The notes beneath the pieces were generated by a model that was not told the DNA's origin, ran no database searches, and saw only the letters and a list, made by a program, of their open reading frames with translations. This document shows positions 23,497 to 33,501 of a DNA stretch of 64,000 nt, one piece after another (the stretch's first letter is position 1; each line of letters opens with the position of its first letter). The DNA is from Oscillospiraceae bacterium (GTDB lineage Bacteria; Bacillota; Clostridia; Oscillospirales; Oscillospiraceae), in NCBI GenBank assembly GCA_015068245.1, contig SVKU01000006.1:1-64000 (forward strand), written 5' to 3'. The position numbers and the translations under genes are program-made.

Positions 23497-25473
23497 TCAA
23501 TCTTCTATAACTTCGGTTTCGGCTTCGGTCTCAAATTGAACTTCTTCTTCGGATTCGGTTTGTTCGTCCGGTTCAGAAGCTTCGATCTGTTCGGGAGCGT
23601 GTTCCTCTGCTTTTACGTCTTCCGGAGCTTTGAGAGCATCAGGATCGGTATAAACAAGTTCAAACTGTTCGGCAGACATGGTCTCGTTTTCAAGCAGGAA
23701 CTGAGCCACGATGTGAAGCTTATCCATGTTTTCGAGTATGATAGCTTCACAACGCTTGTATGCGTCCGAGATGATGCGGGAAATCTCTTCGTCGATCTCG
23801 GCAGCCAGACGTTCGGAGTAGCTCTTGGTCTGGCCGTAGTCACGACCGATAAATACTTCTCCGCCGCTTTCAAGACATACGGGACCGATCTTGTCGCTCA
23901 TGCCGTAAATGGTTATCATGTTGCGGGCAATAGCGGTGGCTCGCTGGATATCGTTGGATGCGCCGGTGGAGATATCGTCAAGCACGAGGGCTTCGGCAAC
24001 TCTGCCGCCCAGCAGAGAAACGATCTGCTCAAGCATTTCGCCTCTGGAGGCGTAGCTCTTGTCTTCCGCAGGCAGGGAGATGGTCATGCCGCCGGCCTGA
24101 CCTCTGGGAATGATGGATATCTGATGGACGGGGTCGTGGGTAGGCAGAGCCTTCATGACAACGGCGTGACCGGCTTCGTGATAAGCGGTGAGCTTGCGTT
24201 CACGGGGAGATACCACACGGCTCTTTTTCTCGGGACCGGCAATGACCTTGATCATGGCGTCCTCGATATTTTTCATGGTAATGAAACGCTTTTTGTTTCT
24301 GGCAGCCAGCAGAGCGGCTTCGTTAAGCAGGTTCTGCAGGTCAGCGCCGGTAAATCCGGCAGTGGTCTTGGCGATTATGGACAGGTCAACGTCTTCGGCA
24401 AGGGGTTTGCCCTTTGCATGGACCTTGAGGATATCCTCACGACCCTTGCTGTCGGGAGTTCCGACATAAACGGTACGGTCAAAACGACCGGGACGGAGCA
24501 ACGCATTGTCGAGAATATCGGCACGGTTGGTGGCGGCAAGGACGATAACGCCTTCATTACCCACAAAACCGTCCATCTCAACCAGCAGCTGGTTAAGGGT
24601 CTGTTCTCTTTCGTCGTGACCGCCGCCGAGACCTGCGCCTCTTTTACGGCCAACGGCGTCTATCTCGTCGATAAAGATGATGGCGGGTGCGGCTTTCTTG
24701 GCCTGATCAAACAGGTCACGCACACGGGATGCGCCAACACCGACATACAGCTCAACAAAGTCGGAACCGGAGATGGACAGGAACTGAACCCCGGCTTCGC
24801 CCGCAACAGCTTTGGCCAGCAGAGTCTTACCGGTACCCGGAGGGCCTACAAGCAGGACACCCTTGGGAACCTTTGCGCCGATATCGGTGAACTGAGCGGG
24901 ATTTTTGAGAAACTCAACGATCTCCTGAAGCTCGGCTTTTTCCTCGTCGGCACCGGCAACGTCATCAAAAGTGACCTTCTGCTTTTCGTCGATACCTACT
25001 CTGGTGCGGGCTTTGCCAAACTTCATTGTGCCGGCAGCACCGCCCTGGCTCTTATTCATCATGTAGTACCATACGCCAAGGAACAGCAGAGCTATCAGCA
25101 GATAAGGCACGAACATTACCCACCAGGGGCTTTCGTAAAGCGGGGGATAGTCGTACTTTTCGATTATGCCGGCGTCGTATTGCTGCTCAATAAGGTCACC
25201 GAACTCGGAATAGAACAGTTCAAGACTGTACACCTCGTAGGTGGCGTAGGTGGATCCGTTTATGGGATTGTACAGCTCCAGATAGAGGACATTGTCTTCC
25301 AAAACGAACTGCTTTACGTTTTCTGCTTCAAACTGATCGCGGATATCTGAGAATACCAGACCGTTGGTATCGCTGTCGCCAAGCATTATGACGATAGATG
25401 CCATCAAAATGCCAAACACCAGTATGAAGAAAAATATATTCTGGGGACCAAGGGGTTTTCGCTGTTTACTCAT
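23497..25473 (-). CDS. ftsH: ATP-dependent zinc metalloprotease FtsH
   Basis: This 658-residue membrane-bound AAA+ protease has two membrane helices flanking a short external domain (residues 12-130). The Walker A GPPGTGKT is near 210-217, followed by the AAA second region of homology, and the zinc motif HEAGH lies at 432-436. The C-terminal tail is strongly acidic. FtsH degrades misfolded membrane and regulatory proteins. The ATG at 25473 is nine bases from CGAGG and overlaps the hpt stop by eight bases; an ATG two codons earlier is too close to that site. Confidence 0.96.
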   Translation of the reverse strand: MSKQRKPLGPQNIFFFILVFGILMASIVIMLGDSDTNGLVFSDIRDQFEAENVKQFVLEDNVLYLELYNPINGSTYATYEVYSLELFYSEFGDLIEQQYDAGIIEKYDYPPLYESPWWVMFVPYLLIALLFLGVWYYMMNKSQGGAAGTMKFGKARTRVGIDEKQKVTFDDVAGADEEKAELQEIVEFLKNPAQFTDIGAKVPKGVLLVGPPGTGKTLLAKAVAGEAGVQFLSISGSDFVELYVGVGASRVRDLFDQAKKAAPAIIFIDEIDAVGRKRGAGLGGGHDEREQTLNQLLVEMDGFVGNEGVIVLAATNRADILDNALLRPGRFDRTVYVGTPDSKGREDILKVHAKGKPLAEDVDLSIIAKTTAGFTGADLQNLLNEAALLAARNKKRFITMKNIEDAMIKVIAGPEKKSRVVSPRERKLTAYHEAGHAVVMKALPTHDPVHQISIIPRGQAGGMTISLPAEDKSYASRGEMLEQIVSLLGGRVAEALVLDDISTGASNDIQRATAIARNMITIYGMSDKIGPVCLESGGEVFIGRDYGQTKSYSERLAAEIDEEISRIISDAYKRCEAIILENMDKLHIVAQFLLENETMSAEQFELVYTDPDALKAPEDVKAEEHAPEQIEASEPDEQTESEEEVQFETEAETEVIED

Positions 25474-26017
25474 TTTCATAAACCTCGGGTTTAAGGATGC
25501 CTATATAGGGGAGGGTGCGATAATTGTCGGCGTAGTCCAGACCGTAGCCAACAACAAAAGCGTCGGGTACCACAAAACCGGAATAGTCGGCAGTGACATC
25601 TGCCTGACGGCGTTCGGGCTTATCCAGCAGAGTGCAGGTGTGGACGGAAGCCGGTTTTTTTGCGTTCAAAAGATCGATAAGGAAAGCCATGGTGTTTCCG
25701 CTGTCGAGAATGTCTTCAACAATAATGACATGGCGGCCTTCAATATCGGCGCTGATGTCTTTGGTGACCTTTATGGTGCCGGAGGACACGGTGCTTTTGC
25801 CGTAGGAGGAAGTTGCCATAAAGTCAAGAGTGCAGGGAATATCGACTTTTCTGACAAGGTCGGCCATAAAAATGAAGGAACCTCGAAGAACGCCGATAAA
25901 AAGCGGGTTCTTGCCGGCGAAATCACGGCGGATATCGGCGGCTATTTCCTCCACACGTTTGGAAAGCTCTTCTTCGGTCAAAAGGACCTGAAGAATATCA
26001 TCATGCATGGTTTTCAT
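25466..26017 (-). CDS. hpt: Hypoxanthine phosphoribosyltransferase
   Basis: The 183-residue purine-salvage enzyme makes IMP (and often GMP) from the base and PRPP. The PRPP-binding motif is VIIVEDILDSGNTM, and FMADLVRKVDIPC and DFVVGYGLDY-like segments are typical. The order tilS-hpt-ftsH is classic in Bacillota. The start ATG has no obvious Shine-Dalgarno site; an internal ATG three codons later has none either. Confidence 0.95.
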   Translation of the reverse strand: MKTMHDDILQVLLTEEELSKRVEEIAADIRRDFAGKNPLFIGVLRGSFIFMADLVRKVDIPCTLDFMATSSYGKSTVSSGTIKVTKDISADIEGRHVIIVEDILDSGNTMAFLIDLLNAKKPASVHTCTLLDKPERRQADVTADYSGFVVPDAFVVGYGLDYADNYRTLPYIGILKPEVYENE

Positions 26018-26062
26018 GTAGCTGCAGCAGCACCCGTAAGAGTGCTTCCTTTCCGAAGATTT

Positions 26063-27382
26063 TTATTGTTTTTCTGTTATGGTTATTTCAAGAACCTCGT
26101 CGCCATCGACGGCGAGATATCTTTCATCAACGCCGAAACCGTACACTGCCGCAACAGAACAGGCATCTGCAATAACAGGAACCGTGCTGCGGTCGGCTGC
26201 GGGTATCTTTTCGTCGATAAAAAGCTTTTTTAAACTTTTTGACGGACGACCGGGCAGCTTTATTCTGTCGCCGGTTTTGCGGCTGCGGACATATAAAGCA
26301 CCATCTATCATATCACGTTTTATAGCAAATGTGTTCGTGTTTTTCGCCAAATCAGGGGTTTTGGAACACATTTTACAAAAAATTAAAAATTCTCCCGTGT
26401 CTGCACTGCCGTTTTCGGGCAGTTCAATGCAGAAATCTTCAGGTTCGGCGTTTTCTTTGAGAAAAAGCAGCTCGTCATACCTTCGGGCAGCGGTTATATT
26501 GCCGGGTAAAGACAGCTTTGCGGAAGGATTGTCGCAAGTGCATATTTTCCACAGACCGTCCAGCTGGCGGGAACTGAGGCTCAAACCGCCGGATATGCGC
26601 TCGTATGCGTTGCGAACAGTGCGTATTCCAACGGGTCTGGAGCCGAGCGAGGAAATGCAAACCCTGTCGTCTGCGGAAGATAAATCCGAAAGATATTTTT
26701 CGTCCTCACGAAGATGGGTGCACATTTCAACGGAAGCTTCCGGGGCGGAAGGATTTATCTCTTTCAAAACGGGGAGAACCCTTGCCCGAATGCGGTTTCT
26801 GGTATAGCTTTCGTCGCAGTTGGTGCTGTCTTCCACATGGTCAAGCCCCCGGGATATGCAATACTGCTCGATCATTGTTCTTGGAGCAAATAGAATGGGG
26901 CGAATAAGACGGTCACGAACGGGAGGAATACCGCAAAGCCCACGCAGTCCGGTTCCCCGGGCAAGATGCATGATAACCGTTTCCAGATTGTCGTCAGCGT
27001 TGTGGGCAGTGGCTATTCTGTCAGCTCCGAAATGAGACAGGGCTTCATCAAAGAAAGCGTACCGCATTTTTCTGGCGGTTTCTTCGATACCGCAGCCGGT
27101 TTCGGCCGCCTGCGCTGATACGTCTCCGGAACCCACATAAAGAGGAACGTCGATTGTTTTGCACAGATTGCGGACAAAGGTCTCGTCTCTGTGGGATTCC
27201 TCACCCCGAAGGTTGTGGTTGTAGTGGCAGGCGTAAAGTTTAAAACCCAGATCGTTTTGCAGAGAAGCCAGTATGTCCAGCAGACATACGGAATCTGCTC
27301 CGCCGGACAGCGCGCATACAACACCTTCGCCGGGAGATATCATGCTGTGCTGCCTGATAAAAGCAGCTGTATCAGTATTCAT
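26063..27382 (-). CDS. tilS: tRNA(Ile)-lysidine synthase
   Basis: The 439-residue PP-loop ATPase converts C34 of tRNA-Ile(CAU) to lysidine. The P-loop SGGADS lies at residues 26-31, ATAHNADDNLETVIMHLARG follows, and a C-terminal TilS domain (SRKTGDRIKLPGRPSKSLKK) is present. The start overlaps the end of dnaB by 11 bases (ATGAATACTGA), indicating coupling. Confidence 0.95.
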   Translation of the reverse strand: MNTDTAAFIRQHSMISPGEGVVCALSGGADSVCLLDILASLQNDLGFKLYACHYNHNLRGEESHRDETFVRNLCKTIDVPLYVGSGDVSAQAAETGCGIEETARKMRYAFFDEALSHFGADRIATAHNADDNLETVIMHLARGTGLRGLCGIPPVRDRLIRPILFAPRTMIEQYCISRGLDHVEDSTNCDESYTRNRIRARVLPVLKEINPSAPEASVEMCTHLREDEKYLSDLSSADDRVCISSLGSRPVGIRTVRNAYERISGGLSLSSRQLDGLWKICTCDNPSAKLSLPGNITAARRYDELLFLKENAEPEDFCIELPENGSADTGEFLIFCKMCSKTPDLAKNTNTFAIKRDMIDGALYVRSRKTGDRIKLPGRPSKSLKKLFIDEKIPAADRSTVPVIADACSVAAVYGFGVDERYLAVDGDEVLEITITEKQ

Positions 27383-28718
27383 CGTGGACCCACTCTCTGT
27401 CAGCAAAGGTGGTGTACTGAGCCAGCCACTGGACCTTTACCGTGGCAGTTTCGCCATGACGGTTTTTTGCCAGTATGATTTCAGCCACACCGGGTTCCTC
27501 GGACGCATCGTTATAATAATCGTCACGGTAGAGGAAGATGACTTCGTCGGCGTCCTGCTCGATGGAGCCGGATTCACGAAGGTCGGAAAGAATGGGACGC
27601 TTATCGTCTTTTCGGGACTCGACGGTACGGCTCAGCTGGCTGAGACAGATGACGGGAACGTCCAGCTCCTTTGCCATTATTTTCAGTGCTCGGGAGATTT
27701 CGGAAACAACTGTAACACGGTTGTCACTCACACGGGAGGAATTGCCGGCACTCTGCATCAGCTGGAGATAGTCGATTATTACAAGACCAAGGTTGTCCAC
27801 CCGACGGCAGATGGCGTTTATCTCCGCAACAGTGATGGAAGCGTTGTCGTTAAGGCGAATATCTGTCTGGCTCAGGGAAGAAGCCGCAAGACCGATCTTG
27901 CTCCAGTCATCGTTGCTGAGACGACCGGTGCTGAGCTTGTTGCTGTCTACAAAAGATTCGGTGGAAAGCAGACGCATGGCCAGCTGAAGTTTTGACATTT
28001 CGAGGGAGAAAATGGCAACGCATTTTTTGGATTTTTTGGCGGCGCCCAGAGCTATGTTCAGCGCAATTGATGTTTTGCCCATGCCTGGACGTGCCGCAAG
28101 AATAATAAGGTCGGTTTTGTTAAGACCGCCCATTTTACGGTCAAGGTCTTTGAATCCGGTTTCAATGCCGGGAATACCGCTGGTGTTCTTGCTCAGTTCC
28201 CGGAGCCGTTCAAATACGGAGTTAAGTACGCCGGATACAGGCTCCAGCTCGCTGGTGTTCTTGTCGCGGCGAACGGCGAAGATCTTCCGTTCGGCAGCTT
28301 CCAGCATTTCCTCGGTGGTGCCAACACCTTCGTATACCATTTCGGTGATGTCGCCCGAAGCGGAAAGCAGACGCCTCTGAGTGGCCTTTTCCGCCACGAT
28401 GGCTGCGTATCGCTCGGCATTGGCGGCAGTGGGAGTGATCTCCATCAGCTGCATGATATAGTTGGTGGAGGTGCTTTCGTCAAAAACGCCGCGCTGACGC
28501 ATAGCAGCCAGTACCGTTACCGGGTCGATGGCTTCGCCATGGTTGAACATATAGTAGATAGTCTCAAAAATATCCTTATTCTGGGTCAGATAAAAGTCAT
28601 CTGCACGGACCACGGAGATAATGTCATTAATGCACCGTGCGTCAAGAAGGATAGCACCAAGCACGCTCTGCTCGGCTTCAAGACTGTATGGAACCTGACG
28701 GATTACAGCAGTATCCAT
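27372..28718 (-). CDS. dnaB: Replicative DNA helicase
   Basis: The 448-residue hexameric helicase has an N-terminal DnaB domain (PYSLEAEQSVLGAILLD), then a RecA-like core. The Walker A is AARPGMGKTS and the Walker B is LGLVIIDYLQLM. KNRHGETATVKVQW lies near the C-terminus. The length is standard. It lies between rplI and tilS. Confidence 0.97.
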   Translation of the reverse strand: MDTAVIRQVPYSLEAEQSVLGAILLDARCINDIISVVRADDFYLTQNKDIFETIYYMFNHGEAIDPVTVLAAMRQRGVFDESTSTNYIMQLMEITPTAANAERYAAIVAEKATQRRLLSASGDITEMVYEGVGTTEEMLEAAERKIFAVRRDKNTSELEPVSGVLNSVFERLRELSKNTSGIPGIETGFKDLDRKMGGLNKTDLIILAARPGMGKTSIALNIALGAAKKSKKCVAIFSLEMSKLQLAMRLLSTESFVDSNKLSTGRLSNDDWSKIGLAASSLSQTDIRLNDNASITVAEINAICRRVDNLGLVIIDYLQLMQSAGNSSRVSDNRVTVVSEISRALKIMAKELDVPVICLSQLSRTVESRKDDKRPILSDLRESGSIEQDADEVIFLYRDDYYNDASEEPGVAEIILAKNRHGETATVKVQWLAQYTTFADREWVHDEY

Positions 28719-28739
28719 GGGAAACCTCCGGATGATAGT

Positions 28740-28812
28740 TAATAGATACTAATTAATAGTTAATAGTTAATGGTTGACAGCTTTGAATATTAATTATTGA
28801 TAGTTAATTGCT
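28740..28812. repeat. AGTTAATAGTTAAT-type spacer repeat
   Basis: Degenerate tandem copies of AGTTAATAG/TTAATTA fill the 94-base spacer between rplI and dnaB. A related inverted array lies at 54624-54726. No gene or terminator is seen, so rplI-dnaB readthrough is likely. Confidence 0.6.
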
Positions 28813-29259
28813 TTAAGCTTCCACGACCTGCACGAAGATGGTGCCGGAAATGTCAAATCCCATTTTGCACTTGACTTCATAGGAGCCGTACTGCTTTATG
28901 GGTTCATCCTGAACGATCTTGCGCTTGTCGATGTCGATGCCGTACTGCTCTTTAAGACAGTCGGAAATTTCTGCGGAGGTAACGGCACCGAACAGACGTC
29001 CGCCTGCACCGGCCTTGGCAGGAACCTTTACGATGCAGCTTTCCAGCTTCTTGACGGTGGCCTGAGCGTTTTCGATATCACGGAGACGCTGCTCCTGCTT
29101 GTGCTTTTCGTTGAGCTTGAAGGTGTTCATCTTGTCGGCAGTGGCCTCAACAGCCAGCTTTCTGGGCAGCAGATAGTTTCTTGCGTAGCCGTCTTTGGCT
29201 TCGATAAGGTCGCCCTTTTTGCCCATGCCTTTTACATCCTGCTGAAGAATAACTTTCAT
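28813..29259 (-). CDS. rplI: 50S ribosomal protein L9
   Basis: The 148-residue protein has the typical N-terminal rRNA-binding domain ([20 protein letters not shown], and [14 protein letters not shown]). A central helix and a C-terminal domain follow. It sits between gdpP and dnaB as in many Bacillota. Confidence 0.97.
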   Translation of the reverse strand: MKVILQQDVKGMGKKGDLIEAKDGYARNYLLPRKLAVEATADKMNTFKLNEKHKQEQRLRDIENAQATVKKLESCIVKVPAKAGAGGRLFGAVTSAEISDCLKEQYGIDIDKRKIVQDEPIKQYGSYEVKCKMGFDISGTIFVQVVEA

Positions 29260-29286
29260 GGTATATACCTCACTTTACGTTGAATA

Positions 29287-31272
29287 TCAGTCGAAATATT
29301 TGTCGATAGACGCAACCAGTTCCGAAAGCACCTCGGTGATGCTCTTGTTGGGAACCTGTGCGCCGGCAGTGGCGGCGTTGCCGCCTCCGCCAAGGGGTTC
29401 AAGCACCATCTGAACATTGGTGTCGCCAATGGAGCGGGCGGAAATGATGACCCGTTCGCCGTCGGGATAAAGGACGAAAGAGGTCATGATACCGGAAATA
29501 TTCAGAAGCTCATCGGCTGCCTGGGCGGCGATGGTGCGGTCCACCGTCTGGTCGAGAGCCGCAATGGCGATCTCCTTGCGATAGAGCTTTGCTTTCTGGA
29601 GAATTCCGTATCGTGAAACAGTGCCCTCCAGATCGTTCTGGAACAGCTTTTTGACCTCAACGGTGTCGGCTCCTGCACGGCGCAGGAATGCAGCGGCATC
29701 GAAGGTACGTCCGCTGGTGCGCACAGAGAAGTTTTTGGTGTCCAGCACTATGCCTGCCAGCAGTGCCATGGATTCCACCGGGAGTATATCCTGAGACTCC
29801 ACGATATACTGAAGAAGCTCGCTCACCAGCTCGCTGGCGGAAGAAGCGAAAGGTTCGTGGAAATTCAGAGTAACGTGTTCAATATAGTCTGCGGCACGGC
29901 GGTGGTGATCCACCACGGCCACACGGTTGAGAGACTGCAAAAGCTCAAGGCTTTCCACCTGGTCGGGGCGATTGGTGTCTACCACAACCAGCAGTGAACG
30001 GTTGTCTGCCGAAACAAGAGCGTCCTGAGGATCGATAAAGATGTTTTCGTATTCGGGTTTTTCCTTCAGTGCCCTTATCAGGCTGCCTGCAGCGTTGTTT
30101 TCCTCGTCCACAACGATGAATCCGGGAACACCTTTTTTGCGGCAGATACAGATGATACCGACAGCGGCACCTATGGCGTCTATATCGGCCACCTTGTGAC
30201 CCATAACGTAAATGGTTGACGACTGGGAAATAAGCTCGCTCATGGAGTTTGCCATAACTCTGGACTTGACCTTGGTGTGGCGCTCGGTTTCACGGTTGCG
30301 GCCTCCAAAGAAAGCGAAGTTGAAGCGGTCTTTGACTACTGCCTGATCTCCGCCTCTGGACAGGGACATTTCTATACTGAGGGCGGCGAAATCATAGCCT
30401 TCACCAAAGGTGGGAGCATCTCTGCCGATGCCTATGCTTATGGTGGCGGCTACGCCGGCAGAGTTTTTGATGTTTCGCACGGACTCCAGCAGAGAGAATT
30501 TGTCGTCCACAAAGGATTGGAAGTAACGGTCTTCAAAAATGAAGATGTACCGGTCACGGTCGATCTTGCGGAGCATGCCGTTTTTACCGTCTGCCCAGGC
30601 ACTTATCAAATCGTCGATGCTGGCCAGAAGCGCGGATTTGTCTTTTTCGTTGACGTTTTTGGTAAGCTCGTCATAGTTGTCTATCAGTACGATGGCTATG
30701 ACAGGGCGTGATGCGGCGTATTCGTCGCGGGTGTTAAGAAGCTCCGTTTCGTCCACGAAATACAGGGTTGCAAGCATTACAAGCTGACCGCCGTCGCCCG
30801 ATCGGGCAAGGTTGCCGAAAACACTGTATCTTCTGCCGTTGATCAGCACGGTATCGGGACACTCGGTTTTACCGTCCAACAGCCATTTTGTGGGGAAGTC
30901 CGGAATACAGTCATTGAGCTTGACCTCAAAGAAGTGCTCCTGCTTGCCGGTCATTTTTACAAACTTGTCGTTGGCCCAGACGATTTCGCCGGTGCCAAGA
31001 CGTATCACAGCCATGGGAGAAGGCATATTCAGCAGGGTTTCCTTGCTGGCTGCGTCCATGTTTTCCGTATTCGACTGGATATAGTTCAGGATATCTCTTC
31101 TGTTGTGGCGGCGTTTGATAACGAAATAGATGTAAACGATTATAACGACCACACATTCACCGGCAGCCAGTTCATACATTCCCATCCAGGCAGTAACACC
31201 GGCAAAAAGAAGCAGAATAACGAAATAAAGTCTCATGCCCGGCTCGATGAGCCGTGACAGCCGTTTGTTCAA
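29287..31272 (-). CDS. gdpP: c-di-AMP phosphodiesterase, GdpP family, TTG start
   Basis: The 661-residue membrane protein has two N-terminal helices (residues 13-60) and a degenerate PAS region. A degenerate GGDEF domain follows (SRGGDQAVVK instead of GGDEF). The DHH/DHHA1 phosphodiesterase module carries HKVADIDAIGAA near 359 and DHH at 455-457. GdpP hydrolyses c-di-AMP to pApA. The TTG at 31272 is fixed by AGGGGGTGA about seven bases upstream. It heads the gdpP-rplI-dnaB-tilS-hpt-ftsH block. The BusR-like regulator at 45.0 kb is a plausible reader of the same second messenger. Confidence 0.93.
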   Translation of the reverse strand: MNKRLSRLIEPGMRLYFVILLLFAGVTAWMGMYELAAGECVVVIIVYIYFVIKRRHNRRDILNYIQSNTENMDAASKETLLNMPSPMAVIRLGTGEIVWANDKFVKMTGKQEHFFEVKLNDCIPDFPTKWLLDGKTECPDTVLINGRRYSVFGNLARSGDGGQLVMLATLYFVDETELLNTRDEYAASRPVIAIVLIDNYDELTKNVNEKDKSALLASIDDLISAWADGKNGMLRKIDRDRYIFIFEDRYFQSFVDDKFSLLESVRNIKNSAGVAATISIGIGRDAPTFGEGYDFAALSIEMSLSRGGDQAVVKDRFNFAFFGGRNRETERHTKVKSRVMANSMSELISQSSTIYVMGHKVADIDAIGAAVGIICICRKKGVPGFIVVDEENNAAGSLIRALKEKPEYENIFIDPQDALVSADNRSLLVVVDTNRPDQVESLELLQSLNRVAVVDHHRRAADYIEHVTLNFHEPFASSASELVSELLQYIVESQDILPVESMALLAGIVLDTKNFSVRTSGRTFDAAAFLRRAGADTVEVKKLFQNDLEGTVSRYGILQKAKLYRKEIAIAALDQTVDRTIAAQAADELLNISGIMTSFVLYPDGERVIISARSIGDTNVQMVLEPLGGGGNAATAGAQVPNKSITEVLSELVASIDKYFD

Positions 31273-31320
31273 AACAGCTCACCCCCTGATACGATACACA
31301 ATAAAAAAGAGTTATATTAC

Positions 31321-31349
31321 ATTATAACACCATTTGGCCCCGGCTTCAA
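31321..31349 (-). promoter_or_regulatory. Promoter of the gdpP operon
   Basis: On the minus strand TTGAAG (31344-31349), 17 bases and TATAAT (31321-31326) lie about 50 bases before the TTG start of gdpP. Confidence 0.8.
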
Positions 31350-31357
31350 TCATTTTA

Positions 31358-31453
31358 TTAGGGGTTAGGGATTAGGATTTAGGGATTAGGGGGGCGGTGT
31401 TTTGTAAGTTTTTTTGCCTTAACGAACATTTCCCTAATCCCTAAATCCTAACC
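31358..31453. repeat. Inverted TTAGGGATTAGG repeat
   Basis: The left arm at about 31370-31391 matches the complement of 31432-31453 at 21 of 22 positions. The left side carries extra copies of TTAGGG. Similar AGGGGTTAGGG sequence occurs near 58170 and 60100. It lies in the 359-base spacer between the divergent gdpP and ymdB genes, which holds only this, the palindrome and two promoters. Confidence 0.75.
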
Positions 31454-31462
31454 ACTATTCCC

Positions 31463-31502
31463 TCTGCCTTCGGCCAAAACGTACGTTTTGGCCGAAGGCA
31501 GA
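31463..31502. repeat. 40-bp perfect palindrome
   Basis: Two 20-base arms (31463-31482 and 31483-31502) meet without a loop at AACGT/ACGTT. The arms contain CTTCGGCC and its complement. Because it is symmetric it could form a hairpin on either strand, but there is no T run. Confidence 0.9.
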
Positions 31503-31543
31503 ATTTACCATCAAAATTTATGCATTTAACCTCTCTTTTTTCG

Positions 31544-31572
31544 TTGTTTTTTAATACAAAAAGATATATAAT
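31544..31572 (+). promoter_or_regulatory. Promoter of the ymdB operon
   Basis: TTGTTT (31544-31549), a 17-base spacer and TATAAT (31567-31572) lie 60 bases before the start codon. Confidence 0.85.
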
Positions 31573-31631
31573 ACTAATTAGCATTAATTAACATAACATT
31601 TTGAACCAATGGTGGAAATGAGGGGACGGAT

Positions 31632-32408
31632 TTGGAGATAAACCTGCTTGCGGTAGGCGATGTTGTAGGCAGCTCGGGAGTAAAAATGCTGGCTCGTCAC
31701 CTGCGCTCAATCAAAAAGAGATACGACATAGCTTTTACCGTCGTCAACGGTGAGAATGCCGCATCTACAGGCATTTATCCCAATCAGGCGGAAGATATTT
31801 TTGCCGCCGGTGCAGACGTTATTACCCTTGGCAACCACGCTTTCGGAAAACGGGAGATCAACAACTACCTCAGCGACAATCGCTACATTCTTCGCCCTGC
31901 CAACTACGCTCCCCAGAGGGACGGCAGCGGCGTGGGAGTCTACGACTGCGGAAGATACCGCATTGCGGTCATTGACCTGCTGGGCCGGCTGAACATGAGC
32001 ATCGGCCCCAATAATCCGTTTTTGATGATAGACGATATTCTGAAAAACACGGATGCTGAAATAAAAATCGTGGAGCTTCACGCCGAAGCCACTTCCGAAA
32101 AACAGGCCATGGGTTGGATGCTTGACGGACGGGTAGCTGCTGTGTACGGTACCCACACCCACGTTCCCACAGCCGATGAACGTATTCTGCCAAAAGGTAC
32201 GGGGTATATTTCCGACCTTGGCATGACCGGCCCTTACGATTCCGTTATCGGTATCAGACCCGAGCAATCCATTGCACTTTTCCGGGGAGACCAGACCTCC
32301 CGATTTGAACAGGCACCCGGCGCATGTCGGCTGGATGCCTGCGTATTTACAATCGACACCGATTCCGGCCTGTGCCGTCACATAGAAAGGGTGAATCTGC
32401 TTGACTGA
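31632..32408 (+). CDS. ymdB: YmdB-family metallophosphoesterase, TTG start
   Basis: The 258-residue enzyme matches the TIGR00282/YmdB family, whose Bacillus member hydrolyses 2',3'-cyclic nucleotides and affects biofilm and motility decisions. Metal-binding motifs are VGDVVGSSG, VNGENAA, TLGNHAFGK, HAEATSEKQAMGW and GTHTHVPTAD. The TTG start follows GAGGGG with normal spacing, and no in-frame ATG fits. It overlaps the next gene by eight bases. Confidence 0.92.
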   Translation: MEINLLAVGDVVGSSGVKMLARHLRSIKKRYDIAFTVVNGENAASTGIYPNQAEDIFAAGADVITLGNHAFGKREINNYLSDNRYILRPANYAPQRDGSGVGVYDCGRYRIAVIDLLGRLNMSIGPNNPFLMIDDILKNTDAEIKIVELHAEATSEKQAMGWMLDGRVAAVYGTHTHVPTADERILPKGTGYISDLGMTGPYDSVIGIRPEQSIALFRGDQTSRFEQAPGACRLDACVFTIDTDSGLCRHIERVNLLD

Positions 32409-33501
32409 CACCATAACCATAGTCCATGCTGCGGACTTCCATCTCGACAGCAGCTTTGCCGGGCTGAACCCCCAGCGTGCTTCCCAGAGAAGGGCAGAAC
32501 AGCGGGAGCTTCTCAGCGATGTTTTTGCATTGGCAGAGAGAAAAAAAGCTGACGTTATCCTGCTGGCAGGAGACCTGCTGGACAGCGACAACGCTTATTA
32601 CGAAACCACCGAGCAGCTGCGGCAGCTTTGCCGTGAAAGCACCGCAAGGATATTCATTTCCCCCGGCAACCACGACTATTTCAGCCAAAGCTCCCCCTAT
32701 GGAGCCATGGTTTGGCCCGATAATGTACATATCTTCCGATCCAACCGTATCAGCGGTGTGGAGATTCCGGAGCTTAACCTGCGGGTTTACGGAGCCGGCT
32801 TCAATCGGGCAGACAGCCCGGCGATGCTGGAGGGATTCCGGGCACAAAAGGACGGCATGGTCAATATCATGGTCATTCACGGCGAACGGGGCGGAGCCAC
32901 TTACAATCCTATTTCAGATGAACAGATAGAGGCTTCCGGACTGGATTACCTTGCTCTCGGTCACACTCACAGCTTCAGCGGGATCCAAAAACTGGGCGAG
33001 ACTTACTACGCCTATCCCGGCTGCCCGGAAGGCAGAGGCTTTGATGAAACCGGCGACAAGGGCGTCATTGCGGGAACTGTGTCCAAAGGCAGCGTTAAGC
33101 TGGAATTTATCCCCGTAAGCCGCCGAAGATACGAGATAAAGACCATTGACCTGACAGGCAGTGATGACCATATGCTGACCATCACAGACAGCCTGCCGGA
33201 CGACACATACCCCGACATTTACCGTCTGGTACTTACGGGAGAGACAGAAGAAGCACCCGATATGGAGGTGCTCACAGCTGCTTTTGAAAGCAGGTTCTAC
33301 GGACTGCAGATAAAAGACCGCACATCCCGACTTGTAAGCATTTGGGACGGAGAAAACGAACAGACCCTCAGAGGCGAATTCCTTACACGTCTGCGCAAAC
33401 GCTGGAATGCTGCGGAAAGCGATGAGGAAAAGCAGCAGATCGAGCTGGCAGTGCGGTTTGGCCTTGCGGCTCTGGACAGAAAGGAGGCTCCCGGAGCGTG
33501 A
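32401..33501 (+). CDS. YhaO/SbcD-like DNA repair phosphoesterase, TTG start
   Basis: The 366-residue Mre11/SbcD-type nuclease subunit has the five phosphodiesterase motifs: DFHLDS (12-17), LLAGDLLDSD, SPGNHDYF, VIHGERGG and LALGHTHSF. The TTG start is preceded by AAAGGGTGAA and lies inside the end of ymdB. The downstream partner overlaps it by four bases. In Bacillus the YhaO/YhaN pair corresponds to an SbcCD-like complex acting on DNA ends, and the same role is inferred here. Confidence 0.88.
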   Translation: MTDTITIVHAADFHLDSSFAGLNPQRASQRRAEQRELLSDVFALAERKKADVILLAGDLLDSDNAYYETTEQLRQLCRESTARIFISPGNHDYFSQSSPYGAMVWPDNVHIFRSNRISGVEIPELNLRVYGAGFNRADSPAMLEGFRAQKDGMVNIMVIHGERGGATYNPISDEQIEASGLDYLALGHTHSFSGIQKLGETYYAYPGCPEGRGFDETGDKGVIAGTVSKGSVKLEFIPVSRRRYEIKTIDLTGSDDHMLTITDSLPDDTYPDIYRLVLTGETEEAPDMEVLTAAFESRFYGLQIKDRTSRLVSIWDGENEQTLRGEFLTRLRKRWNAAESDEEKQQIELAVRFGLAALDRKEAPGA

